A stretch of 43,729 nucleotides of DNA from Candidatus Niyogibacteria bacterium CG10_big_fil_rev_8_21_14_0_10_46_36 (lineage in GTDB: Bacteria; Patescibacteriota; Minisyncoccia; 1-14-0-10-42-19), in contig PFCO01000004.1 in assembly GCA_002772995.1 (NCBI GenBank), forward strand, positions 1 through 43,729, given 5' to 3'. Below the pieces are notes generated by a model, which worked only from the letters and a program-made list of their open reading frames with translations, had not been told where the DNA came from and made no database searches. Positions 40,024-43,729 of the stretch are shown here, piece after piece. Position 1 is the stretch's first letter. Each line of letters opens with the position of its first letter. Position numbers and translations under genes: made by a program.

Positions 40024-40317
40024 ATGATATCAGCAGAAGAAATAGAACATCTTGCGCGTCTTGCGCGGATACATATAAACGAACGGGATAAGAATAATCT
40101 TGCACATGACCTGCAAGCGATTTTGGAATATGTAAAGACATTACAGGAAGCCGATGTGGGAGATGAAACATTTACACACTTTGAACATCTCACATCAAGT
40201 TTGCGGGGCGATACAAAAGAAAACACAGAAGACACCGAACTTATAAAGCGTTTGCTTGCTGCGGCACCCATGGAGGAAGACGGCTATATTAAGGTAAAAA
40301 ATGTTTTAGAAAAATAA
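40024..40317 (+). CDS. gatC: Aspartyl/glutamyl-tRNA amidotransferase subunit C
   Basis: 97 residues with the GatC start ISAEEIEHLARLARIHINER and the C-terminal LLAAAPMEEDGYIKVKNVLE. GatC stabilises the GatA-GatB interface of the enzyme that converts Glu-tRNA(Gln) and Asp-tRNA(Asn) to the amide forms. Directly follows ligA and precedes gatA by one base. Confidence 0.95.
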   Translation: MISAEEIEHLARLARIHINERDKNNLAHDLQAILEYVKTLQEADVGDETFTHFEHLTSSLRGDTKENTEDTELIKRLLAAAPMEEDGYIKVKNVLEK

Positions 40318-40318
40318 T

Positions 40319-41749
40319 ATGGCGCTTATCGATCTTAATACGCTTACCATAGCTGACGCTAAAAAAGCTCTTCATGACAAAGATATTTCCGCGCGGGAGC
40401 TTGTCGGGATGTATGCTGAAGAAATAAAAAAGAAGGACAAAGGGGTGCACGCGTATCTTGAAGTATTTGATGACGCGTTTGAGCGCGCACAAGAAATAGA
40501 CGAGCGGCTGGCGTCGGGCGCGGAACCGCGGGTGCTTGAAGGCGTGCCGTTTGCGATAAAAGACAATATGCTTATCCGGGGCAAGCACGCGTCTGCCGCT
40601 TCAAACATATTAGAACCATATATTGCGTCGTACGATGCGTATGTTGTAGAAAAACTCCGTGACGCAGGCGCGGTATTTTTGGGGAGGACAAACATGGACG
40701 AATTTGCAATGGGCTCATCCACCGAACACTCGGCATTCGGTCCCACAAAAAACCCACATGACACAAAACGGGTACCCGGCGGGTCGTCAGGAGGTTCTGC
40801 GGCTGCGGTGTCTGCGGGTATGGCATTAGCAGCGCTTGGTTCAGATACAGGCGGGTCAATCCGCCAGCCTGCGGCATTCTGCGGCGTTGTGGGGATGAAA
40901 CCCACATATGGCGCGGTTTCCCGTTCCGGCCTTATTGCGATGGCGTCTTCTTTAGATCAGATAGGCCCGCTTACGGGGACGGTCAATGATGCGGAGCTCA
41001 TATATAATGTTATCCGCGGAAAAGACGAAAAAGATGCAACCACAGTCTCATCCAAAGAGCATGCAAAAAAAGAAAAGCTCGTTATCGGTATCCCGAAGGA
41101 ATATGGATTAGATACGGAACTTGTTGACGCTGACATGAAAGATGTATGGATGCGTGCGCGTGAAGTTCTTGAAAAAGAAGGGCATATAACGAAAGAAGTA
41201 TCGCTTCCGTACACATCGTACGCGCTTCCGCTGTATTATGTCATTATGCCTGCCGAAGTGTCATCAAATCTTGCGCGGTTTGACGGCGTTCGGTACGGGT
41301 TTTCTCACAAAGGGAAAAATCTTCTTGAGATGTATGAAGAAAGCCGCAGCAAGGGATTTGGTGGTGAGGCGCAGCGGCGGATTCTTTTAGGAACTTATAT
41401 TCTTTCCGCCGGATATTATGACGCGTATTACGCGCGCGCTCAAAAAGTACGGGCGCGGTTTATTGCCGACTTTAAGCGAGTCTTTGGCGAGGTGGATATG
41501 CTTCTTACACCGACTACGCCGTCCCCAGCGTTTGCGTTCGGCGAAAAGTCGGATGACCCGGTGAAGATGTATGCGTCAGATATTTTTACGGTGTCTGCGA
41601 ATTTGGCGGGAGTCCCCGCATTATCCGTGCCATTTGGCACTGGAGAACGCAATGGCGCAACGCTTCCGTTTGGCATGCAGCTTATTGCGCCATGGTTTGG
41701 GGAACCAATGCTTTTTGATGCAGGAAAAGCACTTGAGCGGTATAATTAA
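40319..41749 (+). CDS. gatA: Aspartyl/glutamyl-tRNA amidotransferase subunit A
   Basis: 476 residues, amidase-signature family. The catalytic triad is intact: Lys81 in VPFAIKDN, cis-Ser156 in PGGSSGGSAAAVS and Ser180 in SDTGGSIRQPAAFCG. GatA releases ammonia from glutamine for transamidation of mischarged tRNA. Family-typical length. gatB is not in the window, so it must be encoded elsewhere. Together with gatC it indicates the indirect route to Gln-tRNA and/or Asn-tRNA. Confidence 0.96.
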   Translation: MALIDLNTLTIADAKKALHDKDISARELVGMYAEEIKKKDKGVHAYLEVFDDAFERAQEIDERLASGAEPRVLEGVPFAIKDNMLIRGKHASAASNILEPYIASYDAYVVEKLRDAGAVFLGRTNMDEFAMGSSTEHSAFGPTKNPHDTKRVPGGSSGGSAAAVSAGMALAALGSDTGGSIRQPAAFCGVVGMKPTYGAVSRSGLIAMASSLDQIGPLTGTVNDAELIYNVIRGKDEKDATTVSSKEHAKKEKLVIGIPKEYGLDTELVDADMKDVWMRAREVLEKEGHITKEVSLPYTSYALPLYYVIMPAEVSSNLARFDGVRYGFSHKGKNLLEMYEESRSKGFGGEAQRRILLGTYILSAGYYDAYYARAQKVRARFIADFKRVFGEVDMLLTPTTPSPAFAFGEKSDDPVKMYASDIFTVSANLAGVPALSVPFGTGERNGATLPFGMQLIAPWFGEPMLFDAGKALERYN

Positions 41750-41761
41750 TATATACTGGGT

Positions 41762-42259
41762 ATGGAAGGATTTTTACAGACAGTCTCGGAGGTAGTCTTT
41801 TGGTGGAAGGCGATAGCCATCGTTGTTTCGGTTACGGCGGTAACCGCTATTATTGCAGTGGTGATAAAGACTCAGGAAATAGTCCGGTGGCGTGTTCTCC
41901 GTGAGATTACTGAATTTATTCGTACGGAACATTTCCCCAGAGAAGAACGCAAAGGAAGATGGGAGAATGTTGAGAAAAGAATGCAGTCGAATCACCCATC
42001 TGATTGGAAGCTTGCGGTTATTGAAGCAGACTCCATAATGGATGATCTACTGAAGCGCATGGGGTATGAAGGAATAACGATGGGCGATCGCTTAAAGCAG
42101 ATAGAGCCGAGTGATTTTGAATCGCTCCAGGCGGTCTGGAAAGCCCATAAGCTCCGAAACCGTATAGCGCACGAGCCCGAAACGGCGGTTACAAAGAGCG
42201 AAGCAGAATACACAATAGACCTTTTTAAAAAGGGCCTTGAAGAGTTTGAATACATTTAG
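41762..42259 (+). CDS. Membrane-anchored HEPN-like protein
   Basis: 165 residues. One N-terminal transmembrane helix (about 15-37) is followed by a helical cytoplasmic domain with WKLAVIEADSIMDDLLKRMG and WKAHKLRNRIAHEP, where R132-N133 and His137 form an Rx4H motif like that of HEPN domains. Similar proteins are common in Patescibacteria (recollection, not searched) without assigned role. A TATACT box at 41752-41757 ends 4 bases before the ATG, suggesting a leaderless mRNA rather than continuation of the gatA transcript. RNA cleavage or nucleotide binding is possible but unproven. Confidence 0.7.
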   Translation: MEGFLQTVSEVVFWWKAIAIVVSVTAVTAIIAVVIKTQEIVRWRVLREITEFIRTEHFPREERKGRWENVEKRMQSNHPSDWKLAVIEADSIMDDLLKRMGYEGITMGDRLKQIEPSDFESLQAVWKAHKLRNRIAHEPETAVTKSEAEYTIDLFKKGLEEFEYI

Positions 42260-42322
42260 GTTGTGGCTTGCCGCGGAAGGAGTGTTGGCTGGCGCGTGTT
42301 TCTTTTACAGTATGCGTAAAGA

Positions 42323-42351
42323 TTGATTTTTTGCATAAAAAGAGTTATGAT
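42323..42351 (+). promoter_or_regulatory. Promoter of the 78-residue membrane protein gene
   Basis: TTGATT (42323-42328), 17-bp spacer, TATGAT (42346-42351). Confidence 0.75.
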
Positions 42352-42385
42352 GCGCGCAGTAAATTAAAAAAAGGAGATGAAAAAA

Positions 42386-42622
42386 ATGAGGGTGTTTTCT
42401 TATCTGATAGGATTTCCAGCAGGCTTTATGGGAACGGTGGGAGTGCTTCTTGTTTTAATGGAACTTTATATAATAACGGGGCTCCATTTTGTGGGAGATG
42501 CGCTTGCAGCGTTTGACATAAGCACTCTTCATTTTGTACGGTTTTTTACCATATTCCTATTTCTTGCCGGTATTACCGGGGGCGTTCTGCTGGGTAAATG
42601 GTTCAGAAAGATGCCTGCCTGA
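42386..42622 (+). CDS. Small two-helix membrane protein
   Basis: 78 residues from ATG 42386, which has AAGGAGA 8 bases upstream; ATG 42377 lies inside that site. Two hydrophobic helices (about 4-30 and 46-68) with a short acidic loop and a basic C terminus KWFRKMPA. No family recognised. Own promoter and terminator. Confidence 0.65.
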   Translation: MRVFSYLIGFPAGFMGTVGVLLVLMELYIITGLHFVGDALAAFDISTLHFVRFFTIFLFLAGITGGVLLGKWFRKMPA

Positions 42623-42672
42623 CGAAACCATACAACAAGAAGCGGACACGACATCATATAAAATCAAAGTTT

Positions 42673-42708
42673 TAAAAAAATCTGGAGCAGACGCCCCAGA
42701 TTTTTTAT
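42673..42708. terminator. Bidirectional terminator
   Basis: AAAAAATCTGG pairs with CCAGATTTTTT around an inner GC/GC pair with one mismatch and loop AGAC. It lies between convergent genes and can serve both. Confidence 0.85.
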
Positions 42709-42715
42709 TTTCGTT

Positions 42716-43261
42716 TTATTTGTACTTCGGGTGTTTTTCCTTTTTGCCTGATTTTTTCATCTCACTTCGCGCAAGCGCGAAGAGAAAACTGGACAAGCGG
42801 TTCAAGAACGCGACAGTCTCGGGGGATACTTCTTTTTTCTTCTTGAATCGCACAACCTCCCGCTCCACTTTTCGGGTTACGGCGCGGGCGTAATCAAGCC
42901 ATGCTGATACTTCGTGCTCCCCGGAAATAACAAACTTCTTTGCTGGTTCTATTTCTTTTTCAAGCGCTTCAATGATTGCTTCTAGTTCCTTGATATGACC
43001 CTTTGTAATGCGCGCGGATTCCTTTCCCTTAAAGATAAGGGCGGCGATATGCGCCTGTATGATGAATATTTTTTCTTGCACGCCTCCCAGGTGTTTCCGC
43101 AAGTCTTTCGGGAGTTCCTTTTGAGATTTAATAAGGCCTAAAAGGCTGTTAAGCTCATCAAGCATCCCTAAGAGCTCTGCCTCAAAGCTGCCTTTGTCCA
43201 TCTGCTTTTTGCCGACTTTGCTTTTTCCTTTGTCTCCCTTTCCTGTGTAAAATAATGCCAT
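42716..43261 (-). CDS. PduO-type cob(I)alamin adenosyltransferase-like protein
   Basis: 181 residues of the PduO/MMAB four-helix-bundle family: FYTGKGDKG at the N terminus (ATP-binding), LLGMLDELNSLLGLIKS (family GxLDELNSxLG), QEKIFIIQAHIAAL, YARAVTRKVEREVV (the R-x3-R-x2-E-R motif), and FLNRLSSFLFALAR. The usual PGG segment before the Arg-rich helix is SGE here, and an insertion of Lys-rich sequence precedes FLNRLS. The family makes adenosylcobalamin; no cobalamin-dependent enzyme is in the window. TATAAT lies ~36 bases upstream on the minus strand. Confidence 0.8.
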   Translation of the reverse strand: MALFYTGKGDKGKSKVGKKQMDKGSFEAELLGMLDELNSLLGLIKSQKELPKDLRKHLGGVQEKIFIIQAHIAALIFKGKESARITKGHIKELEAIIEALEKEIEPAKKFVISGEHEVSAWLDYARAVTRKVEREVVRFKKKKEVSPETVAFLNRLSSFLFALARSEMKKSGKKEKHPKYK

Positions 43262-43320
43262 AGTTTGAAATAGTGAATAATAAAAAGTACATATTTATTA
43301 TACGAAAAACACACGGAACA

Positions 43321-43342
43321 CAAAAGCCCCCGAAAGGAGGCT
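43321..43342 (-). terminator. Terminator of the 71-residue gene
   Basis: AGCCCCC (43325-43331) pairs with GGAGGCT (43336-43342) with one G-U pair in the minus-strand RNA, loop of four, then TTTTG on the minus strand. Confidence 0.8.
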
Positions 43343-43352
43343 GTATGTGTTT

Positions 43353-43568
43353 TTAGTGTGAAGAAATCCAATCCATAAAGCGTTTGCGGTGTTTGCGTAT
43401 GGACCATTCGTCGGAGTTTTTGAAGAGATTCGGGTATATATTCCTAAACTGTTCTAATGCCTTAGTTGTTGCGCGTGGAAAGCTTTTGGGGATAGTTTTA
43501 TTATAGTTGGCGAGAAAAATTTCAGAAGTCACAAAATCTTCGTTTATTGTTTGAGGGTTTTTGTTCAT
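43353..43568 (-). CDS. 71-residue hypothetical protein
   Basis: MNKNPQTINEDFVTSEIFLA begins a helical soluble protein with NYNKTIPKSFPRATTKALEQ, YPNLFKN and an end HRKRFMDWISSH. Short proteins with this 'IPKxFPRA...LFKN...HRKxxMDW' pattern recur in Patescibacteria (recollection, not searched); the function is unknown. The aromatic and basic composition suggests nucleic-acid binding. A strong terminator follows; no Shine-Dalgarno is evident upstream. Confidence 0.7.
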   Translation of the reverse strand: MNKNPQTINEDFVTSEIFLANYNKTIPKSFPRATTKALEQFRNIYPNLFKNSDEWSIRKHRKRFMDWISSH

Positions 43569-43632
43569 CTGTAAAGAGTACCATATTTTTTACAAAGAAG
43601 CAAGAGTTTTTGGGAGTACTTAAAAAGAAGGT

Positions 43633-43661
43633 TTGCGGAAACAGTAAATTTGTTGTACGAT
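43633..43661 (+). promoter_or_regulatory. Promoter of tRNA-fMet
   Basis: TTGCGG (43633-43638), 17-bp spacer, TACGAT (43656-43661). Initiation near 43668 leaves only ~5 bases before the mature tRNA 5' end. Confidence 0.65.
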
Positions 43662-43672
43662 AACAATTACAT

Positions 43673-43729
43673 CGCGGGGTGGAGGAGTAGTACCTCGGGA
43701 GGCTCATAACCTCCAGACGCCGGTGCAAT
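43673..43729 (+). tRNA. Initiator tRNA-fMet(CAT), 3' end outside the window
   Basis: CGCGGGGTGGAGGAGTAGTA is the conserved 5' part of bacterial initiator tRNA, including C1. The anticodon stem GGAGG/CCTCC encloses loop CTCATAA (anticodon CAT). Two of the three G-C pairs next to the loop that mark initiators are kept; the third is A-T. The sequence ends in the T arm at the window edge. Confidence 0.88.

Overview
The window looks like a chromosomal segment of a Patescibacteria (Candidate Phyla Radiation) bacterium, most likely Parcubacteria-like. The reasons are the compact gene order, the many small hypothetical membrane proteins, the standard genetic code (TGA is used as a stop throughout), an infC-rpmI-rplT operon, a complete single-locus type IV pilus cluster typical of this radiation, and a lamin-tail/PKD surface protein. 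This placement is inference from gene content; no rRNA gene is present to confirm it.

Region 1 (1-7.5 kb) is an AT-richer accessory block. It holds a 5'-truncated HExxH protein, an unlisted 48-residue basic protein divergent from a LexA/CI-type self-cleaving repressor, a polytopic membrane protein ending in an ion-channel-like two-helix module, a TIGR02391 (Ymh) protein, an OLD-like AAA ATPase with a C-terminal RNxxHH motif, and an orphan two-helix membrane protein. Two long non-coding stretches flank the last genes. The mix resembles a defence or stress island, but no gene here was assigned an experimentally known system.

Region 2 (7.5-16.4 kb) consists of short single-gene units, most closed by strong hairpin terminators: a 28-residue membrane peptide, rhodanese, acyl-CoA dehydrogenase, Nudix hydrolase, alanine dehydrogenase, the infC-rpmI-rplT operon, a lipoprotein, a degenerate histidine-phosphatase, a 58-residue membrane protein, the LTD-PKD-LTD surface protein and a thioredoxin-like protein. 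Two control arrangements stand out: divergent promoters that share one palindromic -35 hexamer (about 11.43 kb), and a terminator whose loop contains the start codon of the next gene (14.4 kb).

Region 3 (16.4-24 kb) is one tightly overlapping glycan operon: four GT4-type glycosyltransferases, a GT9 heptosyltransferase-like enzyme, GmhA and a split HldE (kinase and nucleotidyltransferase as separate genes). It implies synthesis and transfer of a nucleotide-activated heptose, probably for a cell-surface glycan.

Region 4 (24-26.5 kb) holds a coiled-coil membrane protein, a PD-(D/E)XK-like protein, tRNA-Ser(GCT) nested in a 20-bp inverted repeat and flanked by tRNA-Ser fragments, and comF.

Region 5 (26.5-38 kb) is the type IV pilus locus: pilM, pilN, pilO, a small pilP-position protein, pilB, a pilin, a CheY-like receiver, pilT, pilC, the probable major pilin with its own promoter and leader, pilD, and four minor pilins, the last lacking Glu5.

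Region 6 (38-43.7 kb) carries ligA behind a 26-bp perfect palindrome, gatC-gatA, a membrane-anchored HEPN-like protein, a small membrane protein, a PduO-type adenosyltransferase-like protein, a 71-residue hypothetical protein and the start of initiator tRNA-fMet. Several promoters place the start codon at or within about 14 nt of the -10 box, suggesting that leaderless mRNAs are common in this organism.
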